Assembly (NCBI RefSeq): GCF_000194625.1
Contig: NC_015320.1
Span: forward strand, 1,782,612 to 1,846,611
Origin: Archaeoglobus veneficus SNP6
GTDB taxonomy: Archaea; Halobacteriota; Archaeoglobi; Archaeoglobales; Archaeoglobaceae
DNA: 64,000 nt
Direction: 5' to 3'
The translations under genes were made by a program, and so were the position numbers. Positions within the stretch are counted from its first letter, which is position 1. Every line of letters begins with the position of its first letter. The notes below the pieces were generated by a model. It made no database searches. It was not told the DNA's origin and saw nothing but the letters and a program-made list of their open reading frames with translations. Of the stretch, positions 37,589-44,097 are shown piece by piece.

Positions 37589-37978
37589 ATGCTTCCGCGC
37601 TTCTGGAGGAAGATAAAGTACAGGTACGATCTCGTTGGAACGAGGTGCGAGAACTGCGGGAACTACTACTACCCGCCCCGCAACCTCTGTCCGGTGTGCA
37701 GGAGAAAAAGCGAGATCAAGGAAGTGAAGCTCAGCGGCAAGGGAGAGGTTGTAAGCTACACCGTCGTTCACGATGCTCCTGAAGACCTCAAAGCTCAGAA
37801 GCCCTACATCATAGCTCTCATAAAACTCGAGGAGGGACCACTCATAACTGCCCAACTCGTTTGCGAACCGGATGAAGTGAAAATAGGGATGAAGGTCAGA
37901 AAAGCCTTCAGGAAGTACGGCGAGGAGAGCGAAGCGGGCATTATCTACTACGGAACGAAGTTTGTGCCGGACGAGTAA
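37589..37978 (+). CDS. DUF35 OB-fold/zinc-ribbon CoA-binding protein
   Basis: The 129-residue protein has an N-terminal zinc ribbon with CENCGNYYYPPRNLCPVC (residues about 19-36) followed by an OB fold (GKGEVVSYTVVHDAPE, then IALIKLEEGPLITAQLV). In archaea this protein bridges thiolase and HMG-CoA synthase and provides a shared CoA pocket. ATG 37589 is chosen, 4 bases after the thiolase stop, with AGGTGATAGG upstream; an in-frame start at 37538 would overlap the thiolase by 47 bases. Confidence 0.92.
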   Translation: MLPRFWRKIKYRYDLVGTRCENCGNYYYPPRNLCPVCRRKSEIKEVKLSGKGEVVSYTVVHDAPEDLKAQKPYIIALIKLEEGPLITAQLVCEPDEVKIGMKVRKAFRKYGEESEAGIIYYGTKFVPDE

Positions 37979-38017
37979 TCGAGAAAAGTTTAAAAGCGAC
38001 TTTCTAAAGCCATGACC

Positions 38018-38224
38018 ATGGCTCGCAGGAAGAAGCCGCAGAAGAAGATCGAGGTTGACAGATTCAGGTGTGCCTATTGCGGAGCGTGCGTTGCGGTCTG
38101 CAAGTTTAACGCTAACGAGCTCGTAGAGACTTTCCTCGTAATAGACGAGGAGGAATGCACCCTCTGCATGAGCTGCATCAAAGCGTGCCCGATGCGTGCC
38201 CTCGCAGTTAAGGAGGTTGCGTAA
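38018..38224 (+). CDS. 2[4Fe-4S]-type ferredoxin
   Basis: The 68-residue protein has two cysteine clusters: [11 protein letters not shown] near residues 20-30 and [12 protein letters not shown] near 50-61. These bind two Fe-S clusters in the bacterial-type ferredoxin fold. The ATG at 38018 is used; ATG 38012 would add two residues. Its stop overlaps the start of geranylgeranyl reductase, so it is the likely electron donor for lipid hydrogenation. Confidence 0.9.
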   Translation: MARRKKPQKKIEVDRFRCAYCGACVAVCKFNANELVETFLVIDEEECTLCMSCIKACPMRALAVKEVA

Positions 38225-39393
38225 TGTACGACGTCGTTGTAATTGGCGCAGGGCCAGGGGGCAGCATTGCAGCAAAGACTGCAGCGGAAAAAGGTCTCAG
38301 CGTTCTTCTTGTCGAGAAAAGGCAGGAAATCGGCACTCCTGTGAGGTGTGCGGAGGGCGTCAGCAAGGAGGCAATTGCGAGGTTTGTAGATATAGACAAA
38401 AAATGGATTGCTGCTGAGGTCGTTGGAGCGAGAATATACTCTCCCGACGGGACAGAAATAGTAATGGCGGAGGAGATGGCAGGAAATGAAGTTGGTTATG
38501 TTCTCGAAAGAAAAGTCTTCGACCGCCATCTTGCAAGGCTCGCTGCAAAGGCAGGAGCAGACGTAATAGTCAAAACAACAGCTACGGGGATAAAGAGAAA
38601 AGAAGACGGAACCGTAGAAGTCTCTCTTCGCAGAATGGGTGAGGAGTACAGCGTTGATACAAAAATAGTCATTGGTGCAGACGGAGTCGAAAGCAGGGTT
38701 GGGAAGTGGGCTGGAATCGACACAACGCTGAAGCTCAGCGAGATAGAGAGCTGCGTCCAGTACCTCATGACTGGTATAGACTTCGACCCAGAATACTGTT
38801 ACTTCTGGCTGGGCAACGAGATTGCTCCCGGCGGATACATCTGGTTGTTCCCCAAGGGCGAGGATGCTGCAAATGTGGGCATAGGAGTTCTGCCGTCACT
38901 CGCCAAGAAGAGCCCGAAGGAGTATCTCGACAGCTTCATTAAGGAGCACTTTGATGGTGGAGAGATTGTAGAGGTTGTTGCGGGCGGTGTGCCTGTTAAA
39001 GGGCCTGTTGAAACGGCAGTTGCAGATAATGTGATGCTCGTCGGCGATGCTGCACGACATGCTGATCCAATAACAGGCGGAGGTATAGCGAATGCTATGA
39101 GAGGTGGCTACTTCGCCGGCTGCGTTGCTGCTGAAGCAGTTGAGAAAGGTGATTACTCCGCAAAGTTCCTCAGGAAATACGACGAGCTCTGGAAGAACGA
39201 CTTCGGAAAGACTCTTCACAGAAATAAGATACTTCAGCAGAAGCTTCTCAAGATGGATGACAAGACCCTCAACAAGCTTGCAAAGAGCATTGCCGGCTGC
39301 AACCTGAAGGAAATGAGCGTCCGCAAGATAGTAATGGAGCTCATCAAGCACAACCCGCGCCTTCTGTGGGATATTAAAGGTTTATTCGTTTAA
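38224..39393 (+). CDS. Digeranylgeranylglycerophospholipid reductase
   Basis: The 389-residue FAD enzyme saturates the isoprenoid chains of archaeal ether lipids. Motifs are [21 protein letters not shown] at the N-terminus (shown in part), the substrate-cavity motif [14 protein letters not shown] near residue 198, and the FAD motif [17 protein letters not shown] near 272. It acts at the membrane surface with electrons from reduced ferredoxin, which is encoded just before it with a one-base overlap. It ends the lipid operon. Confidence 0.93.
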   Translation: MYDVVVIGAGPGGSIAAKTAAEKGLSVLLVEKRQEIGTPVRCAEGVSKEAIARFVDIDKKWIAAEVVGARIYSPDGTEIVMAEEMAGNEVGYVLERKVFDRHLARLAAKAGADVIVKTTATGIKRKEDGTVEVSLRRMGEEYSVDTKIVIGADGVESRVGKWAGIDTTLKLSEIESCVQYLMTGIDFDPEYCYFWLGNEIAPGGYIWLFPKGEDAANVGIGVLPSLAKKSPKEYLDSFIKEHFDGGEIVEVVAGGVPVKGPVETAVADNVMLVGDAARHADPITGGGIANAMRGGYFAGCVAAEAVEKGDYSAKFLRKYDELWKNDFGKTLHRNKILQQKLLKMDDKTLNKLAKSIAGCNLKEMSVRKIVMELIKHNPRLLWDIKGLFV

Positions 39394-39603
39394 TTTTTCG
39401 CTAATTTTCTCTTTGGAAGTTTAAAAGTTCTATTCCTGTTATTTCCAGAATTATTTGGTTTGATGTCCGTACCCTCACAATTACAGCTTCGTAAATTTTA
39501 AATTATTAATAACTAAATTTTAACTATATGCTATCTTAGGATTATTATTGTGATATATTACTAAACCATAAAATAAATATTGCAGTTTGTTCAGCTATCG
39601 CAC
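39394..39603. promoter_or_regulatory. AT-rich intergenic promoter region
   Basis: This spacer is very AT-rich and follows the lipid operon. Several TTTAAATTAT-like elements between 39490 and 39580 could serve as TATA boxes for the small membrane gene that starts at 39604. No RNA gene is visible. Confidence 0.35.
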
Positions 39604-39840
39604 ATGACGTACCTGTGGAGGGCAACAAAAGAGTTGGTAGCCATCTTAGTAGTGGCATGCATTGTTTCCCTTCTCGCCATACCCGCCGCTTTTGTAAGTC
39701 TCCTCACAGCAGGCGGCGTGGTAACATACTTGGTTGGTGGTGCTGGAGTGGCAACCGCCACCGTGAGAACCGACGTTATCCTCGTGACTGTTGTATGTAT
39801 AGCAGCCATTGCCGTGTCGGTATATGCCTTCAAAAGATAA
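39604..39840 (+). CDS. Small hydrophobic membrane protein
   Basis: The 78-residue protein has two to three membrane segments (about 8-30, 33-50 and 55-74) rich in A, V and G, with a short basic end (KR). I do not recognise a family. ATG 39604 is preferred; an upstream non-ATG start at 39580 is possible. It converges on the next small membrane gene with only a 27-base gap. Confidence 0.5.
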   Translation: MTYLWRATKELVAILVVACIVSLLAIPAAFVSLLTAGGVVTYLVGGAGVATATVRTDVILVTVVCIAAIAVSVYAFKR

Positions 39841-39867
39841 TTTTTTATTTTTTATTTAAATACAAGA

Positions 39868-40101
39868 TCAAGCAGTTACTTTTTGACCTTTCTTCTCAAC
39901 TGTCTCCTTAATCTTGATTATTCCTATAGTCACACCATATATCCCCAAGATGACTTCAATAGCCCAGACGAGTTTATTAGGCTCGTAAAAGTGGATCAAA
40001 GCGCCCTGGGCAAGCACTGCAAGTACAGTCACAACGAGTGTAAATCCCACCAGCACGGAAAATCCTAAAATCTCCGCTACATCTCTGGCGTACATTATCA
40101 T
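39868..40101 (-). CDS. Small two-helix membrane protein
   Basis: The 77-residue protein has two membrane helices (about 10-34 and 44-63) separated by a short loop and a lysine-rich tail. It is not a family I recognise. It lies between the lipid operon and the tRNA-Ser gene and may be a host gene near the integration hotspot. Confidence 0.5.
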   Translation of the reverse strand: MIMYARDVAEILGFSVLVGFTLVVTVLAVLAQGALIHFYEPNKLVWAIEVILGIYGVTIGIIKIKETVEKKGQKVTA

Positions 40102-40211
40102 TATTGTTACTCTGACCGTAATATAATAGTTTCGAACCCGCTTAATCCAACCATTCTACAAACCACAAATATCTTAAACACAGTTCAAAAATAGAATCAA
40201 GCTCAAGAACT

Positions 40212-40520
40212 TTAAAGAGCCGGGGTTGCAGAGAGGTACTGCGCCGGCCTTGAGAGCCGGTGCCCGCAAGGGCTCCTGGGTTCAAATCCCAGCCCCGGCG
40301 TCCTATGACTAATTACACACAAAACCTCAACGTCCTCCCCAAACAAGACAGCTCGAAGGATTCTTTCCGTGAAACCGCTGATGTTGTCGGTTCTCTCATG
40401 TAATTCGTCGATTAAGTCTTGCGACCAAGTGAGGTAGATACGAGGCTTTTTCCGGCTTTGCTCCTTTTTCCTCCATTTTTTAGATGGTGTACGTACACGT
40501 ACGTACACGTCATCAGGCAT
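40212..40520 (-). CDS. Integrase N-terminal fragment, Int(N), with ribbon-helix-helix-like domain
   Basis: In the integrated state this frame encodes 102 residues. The first 92 residues, ending SPCGHRLSRP, belong to the integrase; the last 10 are read from the host side of tRNA-Ser. Residues 28-62 (RIYLTWSQDLIDELHERT then NISGFTERILRAVLFGE) look like a ribbon-helix-helix DNA-binding domain. The TPGLGFEPRSPCG segment is translated from the tRNA T arm, as in SSV-type integrases. A TATA box CTTAAATACT (minus strand, 40541-40550) about 26 bases before the ATG suggests a leaderless transcript. The fragment keeps the promoter and could be expressed as a small DNA-binding protein. Confidence 0.8.
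   Translation of the reverse strand: MPDDVYVRVRTPSKKWRKKEQSRKKPRIYLTWSQDLIDELHERTDNISGFTERILRAVLFGEDVEVLCVISHRTPGLGFEPRSPCGHRLSRPAQYLSATPAL
40219..40300 (+). tRNA. tRNA-Ser (anticodon UGA)
   Basis: The sequence folds as a class II tRNA. The acceptor stem pairs GCCGGGG (40219-40225) with CCCCGGC (40293-40299), with G40300 as discriminator. The anticodon stem CCGGC/GCCGG encloses the loop CTTGAGA, giving anticodon TGA. A long variable arm CCC-GCAA-GGG and a T arm CTGGG-TTCAAAT-CCCAG follow. CCA is not encoded. Its 3' two-thirds form the provirus attachment site, and the tRNA stays complete after integration. Confidence 0.95.
40246..40300. repeat. attL, 55-bp attachment repeat
   Basis: This copy is the 3' part of the complete tRNA-Ser gene, from the anticodon stem to the discriminator base. 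It matches 49890-49944 at all 55 positions and diverges on both sides. Confidence 0.95.
40487..40508. promoter_or_regulatory. Palindrome in the 5' end of the integrase gene
   Basis: A perfect inverted repeat GTGTACGTAC-AC-GTACGTACAC lies 12-33 bases inside the integrase coding sequence, just downstream of the expected transcription start. It is well placed for self-repression by a ribbon-helix-helix protein. It also simply encodes a Val/Tyr/Arg repeat, so function is not proven. Confidence 0.4.
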
Positions 40521-40680
40521 AAAGTTAGGGTTTCATTATCAGTATTTAAGGATGGGTAAAAGAGGTCAGGAGTGAAAGGTTTCCATAGGATTCCAACGGA
40601 TAAATATTAAACTCGAATGTTTAAATTTTCACTTTCACAACAGCCGAAACCGGTATTAGTGTTGAAATTGCATAACGGTC

Positions 40681-40806
40681 ATGGAGGTTAAAATTCCAAA
40701 AGAAACCTTAGAAGAACTTATTATTGAGGCTGTTCGGTGGAAGATTCGGCAGATTCACGCTCAAGACTCCTCAAATAGAGAATATAATCTCTTACAGCCT
40801 CTCTAA
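40681..40806 (+). CDS. Possible 41-residue protein, convergent with RHH gene
   Basis: A short frame starting MEVKIPKETLEELIIEAVRW looks like the opening of archaeal antitoxin-like proteins, then ends after 41 residues. Its 3' two-thirds overlap the minus-strand ribbon-helix-helix gene. It may be a real antitoxin-like microprotein or a decayed remnant. Confidence 0.25.
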   Translation: MEVKIPKETLEELIIEAVRWKIRQIHAQDSSNREYNLLQPL

Positions 40807-40936
40807 CAAACTCCGGAACAGAAACATAGCCAAGTTCCGGATGTTCGTCTATAATTCTCTCTATTTCCCTAATAAGCTCCTCTGGTAGCCGGATACTAAC
40901 GGTTTCTTGCTTTCTGTCTCCTCTCTTCTTAGGCAT
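40721..40936 (-). CDS. Ribbon-helix-helix (CopG-like) regulator 1
   Basis: The 71-residue protein reads QETVSIRLPEELIREIERII and then YVSVPEFVREAVRDYILYL, a textbook ribbon-helix-helix pattern with a basic N-terminus MPKKRGDRK. It is divergent from a second RHH gene at 41031, which resembles the lysogeny-switch layout of many viruses. A minus-strand TATA box (CCATATAA at 40961-40968) lies about 28 bases upstream, and a palindrome overlaps the start codon. Confidence 0.88.
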   Translation of the reverse strand: MPKKRGDRKQETVSIRLPEELIREIERIIDEHPELGYVSVPEFVREAVRDYILYLRSLERESAESSTEQPQ

Positions 40937-40951
40937 AGCGACATCTATGCC
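40932..40951. promoter_or_regulatory. Operator palindrome over RHH regulator 1 start
   Basis: GGCATAG-N6-CTATGCC is a perfect 7-bp inverted repeat that covers the start codon and expected transcription start of the minus-strand RHH gene. It sits directly downstream of its TATA box, the typical place for autorepression. Confidence 0.6.
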
Positions 40952-41012
40952 ACCTTGCTTTTATATGGCTTTCTAAAAAGTCATGATAAGGGCGTAACCT
41001 TTAAATTTCTTA

Positions 41013-41030
41013 TGCGATATCTATATCGCA
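41013..41030. promoter_or_regulatory. Operator palindrome before RHH regulator 2
   Basis: TGCGATAT-CT-ATATCGCA is a perfect 8-bp inverted repeat ending at the base before ATG 41031. The TATA-like CTTTAAATTT at 40999-41008 lies just upstream. The position suits blocking of early operon transcription. Confidence 0.65.
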
Positions 41031-41198
41031 ATGACGGCCAAAGGTGTTTTGGTCGAAATTCCTAAAGTGATGGCAGAGAAGGCCAGAGTTCTCGGAAGGA
41101 AGTTTGGATATAACAGCCTTACAGAATTCGTCAAGGATTCTGTTAGAAGAAGGTTGGAGGAGTTAGAAGATAAAGCAAAAGCCGAAATGGAGGGCTGA
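41031..41198 (+). CDS. Ribbon-helix-helix/AbrB-like regulator 2
   Basis: The 55-residue protein opens MTAKGVLVEIPKVMAEKARV and continues YNSLTEFVKDSVRRRLEELE, matching small archaeal RHH regulators. It is the first gene of the rightward early operon and faces RHH regulator 1 across a 94-base promoter region. The two probably cross-regulate, but this is an inference from layout. Confidence 0.82.
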   Translation: MTAKGVLVEIPKVMAEKARVLGRKFGYNSLTEFVKDSVRRRLEELEDKAKAEMEG

Positions 41199-41201
41199 GC
41201 C

Positions 41202-41492
41202 ATGATGCTGTTTAGAGATTTCGGGTTAAGCAGAGAAGACGAAATCGACGTTATAGCCGATGCAGTGAAGCTTTTGCGTAGAGAAATCACTCCTGAAGAA
41301 TTCATCGAAAAAGCAATCGCAAGCACGCCGATAAAGGCACTCTGTTATGGAGTAACCTATCACTACGCATTGACGAAAAACGTGCCGCTGATTTCAAAAA
41401 TTAGCGACGAAGTCTTTGGCTTTCTCAGTGCCTACGACGAGAAAAAGGTTCGTGCAATTCTCGAAATCATAACGCCGGAGGATGCCGAATGA
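41202..41492 (+). CDS. Unknown early proviral protein
   Basis: The 96-residue acidic, mostly helical protein does not match a family I know. The start is ATG 41202 or 41205, three to six bases after the regulator stop, and the stop overlaps the next start by 4 bases. Its place in the operon suggests an early function. Confidence 0.6.
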   Translation: MMLFRDFGLSREDEIDVIADAVKLLRREITPEEFIEKAIASTPIKALCYGVTYHYALTKNVPLISKISDEVFGFLSAYDEKKVRAILEIITPEDAE

Positions 41493-41605
41493 TTCTCGGT
41501 GGTCTCTGGTGGGAGGACATTCTAAGGCTGGAGAAGGAAGGCAAGCTAATCGACTACGGCATCGAGGCTGACGGATACCACTACTGGGCAGAGGTGAGGC
41601 CGTAA
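41489..41605 (+). CDS. 38-residue proviral microprotein
   Basis: The frame encodes an acidic, tryptophan-rich peptide starting MILGGLWWEDILRLEKEGK. It overlaps the previous stop by 4 bases and the next start by 1 base, and has good coupling. Function unknown. Confidence 0.5.
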   Translation: MILGGLWWEDILRLEKEGKLIDYGIEADGYHYWAEVRP

Positions 41606-41763
41606 TGCAGCAGAGAAAGAAGAAGAGCAGGCGGAACATCTGCTGTCCGGAATGTGGAAGTCCGAAGGTCAGCAAGTCGTACAAAGTTCCAGGAAAGTGC
41701 TCATGCCATAATTGCAATGCAACGTTCTACCTGTATAAGGGAGTTCAGGAGGCCGGAGAATGA
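41605..41763 (+). CDS. Small zinc-ribbon protein
   Basis: The 52-residue basic protein has CCPECGSPKVSKSYKVPGKC followed by CHNC, a C4 zinc ribbon. Such proteins often bind DNA or regulate transcription. It begins on the last base of the preceding stop and overlaps the next gene by 4 bases. Confidence 0.65.
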   Translation: MQQRKKKSRRNICCPECGSPKVSKSYKVPGKCSCHNCNATFYLYKGVQEAGE

Positions 41764-42194
41764 TAACGTCAAACCTCCATTATCGCATTCATTTTTTTAA
41801 GAAAGCTGCCAGAGAGGCCGGTCTTAACGGGAAGCTCAAGATTACCGACATTGACAACGTCATAACGGTTAACGGCCGGATTAGGGCCGTCATGGAGTTC
41901 AAGGAGAAGGAACGCCATTTCACACTTTACGCTTTGCCGGAATTTCAGTATAAGACATTGAGGGAAACGGCCAACACACTAAACGCTGATTTGATTCTGC
42001 TGTTCTTCGACTTCGAGAAAGAGCAGTATTGGCTTTGCCATTACAAAGCCGGAAAAATCCCTGTCAAGGAAGCCAGATATACAAAGAACGGCTGGTTTGT
42101 CTTTTTCGGGAAGGGAGAAGGCAGATTCATGACGCATAATGAGCTGTTTCAGTATTTCGTTAAACTCCTGAAGGAGTGGAAGCATGAAGCCTAA
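41760..42194 (+). CDS. Probable PD-(D/E)XK nuclease-like protein
   Basis: The 144-residue protein contains ITDIDNVITVNGRIRAVMEFKEK (split motif), where an Asp and then ExK follow at the spacing of PD-(D/E)XK nucleases such as Holliday-junction resolvases or restriction-like enzymes. The upstream helix with YRIHFFKKAAREAG could hold the extra Glu of that fold. The rest is alpha/beta. It may serve in genome processing, but the family is not certain. Confidence 0.5.
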   Translation: MITSNLHYRIHFFKKAAREAGLNGKLKITDIDNVITVNGRIRAVMEFKEKERHFTLYALPEFQYKTLRETANTLNADLILLFFDFEKEQYWLCHYKAGKIPVKEARYTKNGWFVFFGKGEGRFMTHNELFQYFVKLLKEWKHEA

Positions 42195-42351
42195 AACCTT
42201 TGAGGAGAAGTTTGGGCAACAGCAGCCGACGGAAACAGTCTATCAGGTTATCGCATTCATCAAGGACGAAGGGAAGGCCAGAAGGCTCATGGAGAGAATA
42301 AGGAAGGCTGGATACTCTGTTATCATGGTCAGGTCTGAGGGTTGCCTATAG
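42184..42351 (+). CDS. 55-residue proviral protein
   Basis: The product starts MKPKTFEEKFGQQQPTE and has a helix with KARRLMERIRKAGYSVIMV, a small alpha/beta ferredoxin-like pattern. It overlaps the end of the nuclease-like gene by 11 bases. I cannot assign a function. Confidence 0.5.
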   Translation: MKPKTFEEKFGQQQPTETVYQVIAFIKDEGKARRLMERIRKAGYSVIMVRSEGCL

Positions 42352-42361
42352 GGTGGTAAAA

Positions 42362-42721
42362 ATGCCAAAGCTTCCCGCATGTGCAACCTGTAACATTCTC
42401 CTTGTCAGAGGCAGAGACAATAAGGGCAACATCATCAACGAATGCCCGAAGTGTGGAAAGAAATGGGGCAGCGAGATTGCAGACAACGAGGAGGGTATAA
42501 TCTGGAAGCCCGTCAAAAAACAACCCTTCAAGCTAATGACTTACGTTGAGAGACACGAAGAACCCGGTAGGGTTGTTCTAAAGTACATCGAAGAAAGAAG
42601 GTATCCAGGTAACCACGTTGAAAGGAACGTTATCAGAGTAGATGAGATGCCCAGGGAGAAGGGACTAAAGAATGACATCGATGGAGAAGGACCCGAGATC
42701 AAGAGGATGCAGATAGTATGA
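42362..42721 (+). CDS. Proviral zinc-binding protein
   Basis: The 119-residue protein has a zinc ribbon CATCNILLVRGRDNKGN then CPKCGKKWG near residues 7-33, followed by a basic unique C-terminal region. ATG 42362 is preferred to an upstream GTG because GGGTGGT lies at ribosome-binding distance. It is likely a nucleic-acid-binding protein. Confidence 0.6.
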   Translation: MPKLPACATCNILLVRGRDNKGNIINECPKCGKKWGSEIADNEEGIIWKPVKKQPFKLMTYVERHEEPGRVVLKYIEERRYPGNHVERNVIRVDEMPREKGLKNDIDGEGPEIKRMQIV

Positions 42722-42798
42722 CTCGCTTATTTTTTGTCATACGAAATTCAATTTCTGCCGTACAAAATTCTGCTCGAGAGTGTCTCTTTGGAATTAAT

Positions 42799-42820
42799 TA
42801 TGACATAACATTATGTCATA
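42799..42820. promoter_or_regulatory. 22-bp inverted repeat upstream of RHH/coiled-coil gene
   Basis: TATGACATAA-CA-TTATGTCATA is a perfect inverted repeat with 10-bp arms. It lies about 25 bases before the start of the RHH/coiled-coil protein. Nearby TCATACGAAA sequences at 42738 and 42859 suggest further related half-sites. It is a good operator candidate. Confidence 0.55.
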
Positions 42821-42845
42821 AAAAAATCAAGAAGGAGGGTTTTTG

Positions 42846-43370
42846 ATGGGATATTGTTCATACGAAAATGAATTTAGTATGACGAAAAGACGAGGACGTC
42901 CACGAAAGTATGGTGAAGAGACGACGAGGCTTACAATCTCACTTCCAAAGAGTTTGAAGTTAAAACTCGAAGAAGTTGCAGCAGATAATATGTCTGATTT
43001 CGTAGTTCAAGCCATCGAAGACAAGCTGGCAACAGTTGATGACGACTATGAACAGAAGCTCCTCAAGGAGATAGAGGAAACGAAAAAACACCTACAACAC
43101 CTACAAAGACTCTACGAAGAAATCCAGCACCAGAAACTGATGGCTGTCAAGGAAGAGATAACATCAAGGCTCGACAGCCTGATGAACTCATATAGAATCT
43201 ACGATTCTGAGAATGAACTTGACGAGAAGAAACTAAAGTACTACAAAGACATGCTGGAACTGAGGATTAGAGTCCTTGCCAACGATTTGAACAAGCCCGT
43301 TTCTGAAGTTTTGAAATACGTTAAGCAGCTTTATCCTGATGTGAAGATTCTGGAGGAGCTGGAATTATGA
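42846..43370 (+). CDS. RHH protein with AT-hook-like start and coiled coil
   Basis: The 174-residue protein has KRRGRPRKYGEETTRLTISL near residues 13-33, an AT-hook-like RGRPRK followed by a ribbon-helix-helix segment (PKSLKLKLEEVAADNMSDFV). A long charged coiled coil (about 70-120) follows and then a helical end. ATG 42846 is set by the strong Shine-Dalgarno AAGGAGGG; a second ATG at 42882 would start just before the AT hook. A partitioning or genome-organising role is possible. Confidence 0.65.
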   Translation: MGYCSYENEFSMTKRRGRPRKYGEETTRLTISLPKSLKLKLEEVAADNMSDFVVQAIEDKLATVDDDYEQKLLKEIEETKKHLQHLQRLYEEIQHQKLMAVKEEITSRLDSLMNSYRIYDSENELDEKKLKYYKDMLELRIRVLANDLNKPVSEVLKYVKQLYPDVKILEELEL

Positions 43371-43462
43371 CGATTCAAAAACTCATAGATTTTATCTGTC
43401 TCTACCGAACAGGAGAACTTTTAGGCCGTAGATTTTTCAAGAGGAGGAAGAGGAAGGTATGA
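43367..43462 (+). CDS. 31-residue basic microprotein
   Basis: The frame starts MTIQKLIDFICLYRTGELLG and ends in a run of Arg/Lys. It overlaps both neighbours by 4 bases (ATGA junctions), which supports translation. Function unknown. Confidence 0.4.
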   Translation: MTIQKLIDFICLYRTGELLGRRFFKRRKRKV

Positions 43463-43674
43463 AAGTTCCGGCCAGATTGACCATTAAACTTGCTGACATA
43501 ATGGAACTTTTCAATCATAGGATACCGTACCAAAAGAAGGCAAAACTCCTCGAAACTTACGGTTTTGATTCGAAATTCCGCATAAACGCTGAAAACCTTG
43601 CGAAAGATAAACGGCTAAGAATGGCCATTTATCGCCGGTTACGTGAAGTTTTGTCTCAGGGAGAAATACGCTGA
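43459..43674 (+). CDS. Small basic proviral protein
   Basis: The 71-residue basic helical protein (starts MKVPARLTIKLADIMELFNH) could be a small DNA-binding protein. It is the last gene of the early operon, ending just before the promoter of the zinc-finger/ATPase operon. Confidence 0.5.
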   Translation: MKVPARLTIKLADIMELFNHRIPYQKKAKLLETYGFDSKFRINAENLAKDKRLRMAIYRRLREVLSQGEIR

Positions 43675-43736
43675 AACTGCCCGAAACTGACCCTTTTTTA
43701 CTAACTTTATAAAAGAAGAGAATTCGGATTCTTGCA
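43673..43736 (+). promoter_or_regulatory. Proviral promoter 1 with shared motif
   Basis: The motif AACTGCCCGAAACT (43675-43688) directly joined to TGACCCTTTTTTA (43688-43700) is followed by TATA CTTTATAAAAG near 43705-43715. ATG 43736 lies about 25 bases after the TATA box, so the message is probably leaderless. Both motif parts recur before the structural operon at 45454-45490. Confidence 0.65.
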
Positions 43737-44089
43737 TGTACATCTGCCCCTACTGTGGACGACAGTATCAGAAACGTGGAGCTTTTGCCAGACACATGAA
43801 GGAAAAGCACGGCGTTGAAAGACCGTTTGAGCATTTAACCGGTTCTGCCGGTTCTTCGCAGCCAGAGCCTTTCACGGTAAAACCACCTGAACTTTCTCAG
43901 CCGGCAGATAAGCCGGCCAAAGTTCCGGTTGCTGGTGAAAAGAAAAAGGAGGAGAGGAGGGAGAGGAGAATGGAGGGAGAAGAGGCTCGTTATGAGTGTG
44001 GAAACTGCGGTTTTAAGTTTTCGAAGAAATACAAGCACTGTCCGAACTGCGGAGCACGTTTTGATTGGTCGGCAGTTGAGGAAGAGTAA
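43736..44089 (+). CDS. Protein with C2H2 zinc finger and C-terminal zinc ribbon
   Basis: The 117-residue protein begins with MYICPYCGRQYQKRGAFARH, a classical C2H2 finger completed by MKEKH. After a proline/lysine-rich linker it ends with YECGNCGFKFSKKYKHCPNC, a C4 zinc ribbon. This two-finger layout resembles transcription regulators of archaeal viruses. It is the first gene of the ATPase operon and may regulate late genes. Confidence 0.75.
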   Translation: MYICPYCGRQYQKRGAFARHMKEKHGVERPFEHLTGSAGSSQPEPFTVKPPELSQPADKPAKVPVAGEKKKEERRERRMEGEEARYECGNCGFKFSKKYKHCPNCGARFDWSAVEEE

Positions 44090-44097
44090 GGCTGACC

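Noticed and set aside
40721-41198. The divergent RHH genes as a toxin-antitoxin pair
   Set aside because: Both proteins look like DNA-binding RHH regulators, there is no toxin fold between or beside them, and each has an operator-like palindrome. A regulatory switch fits better.
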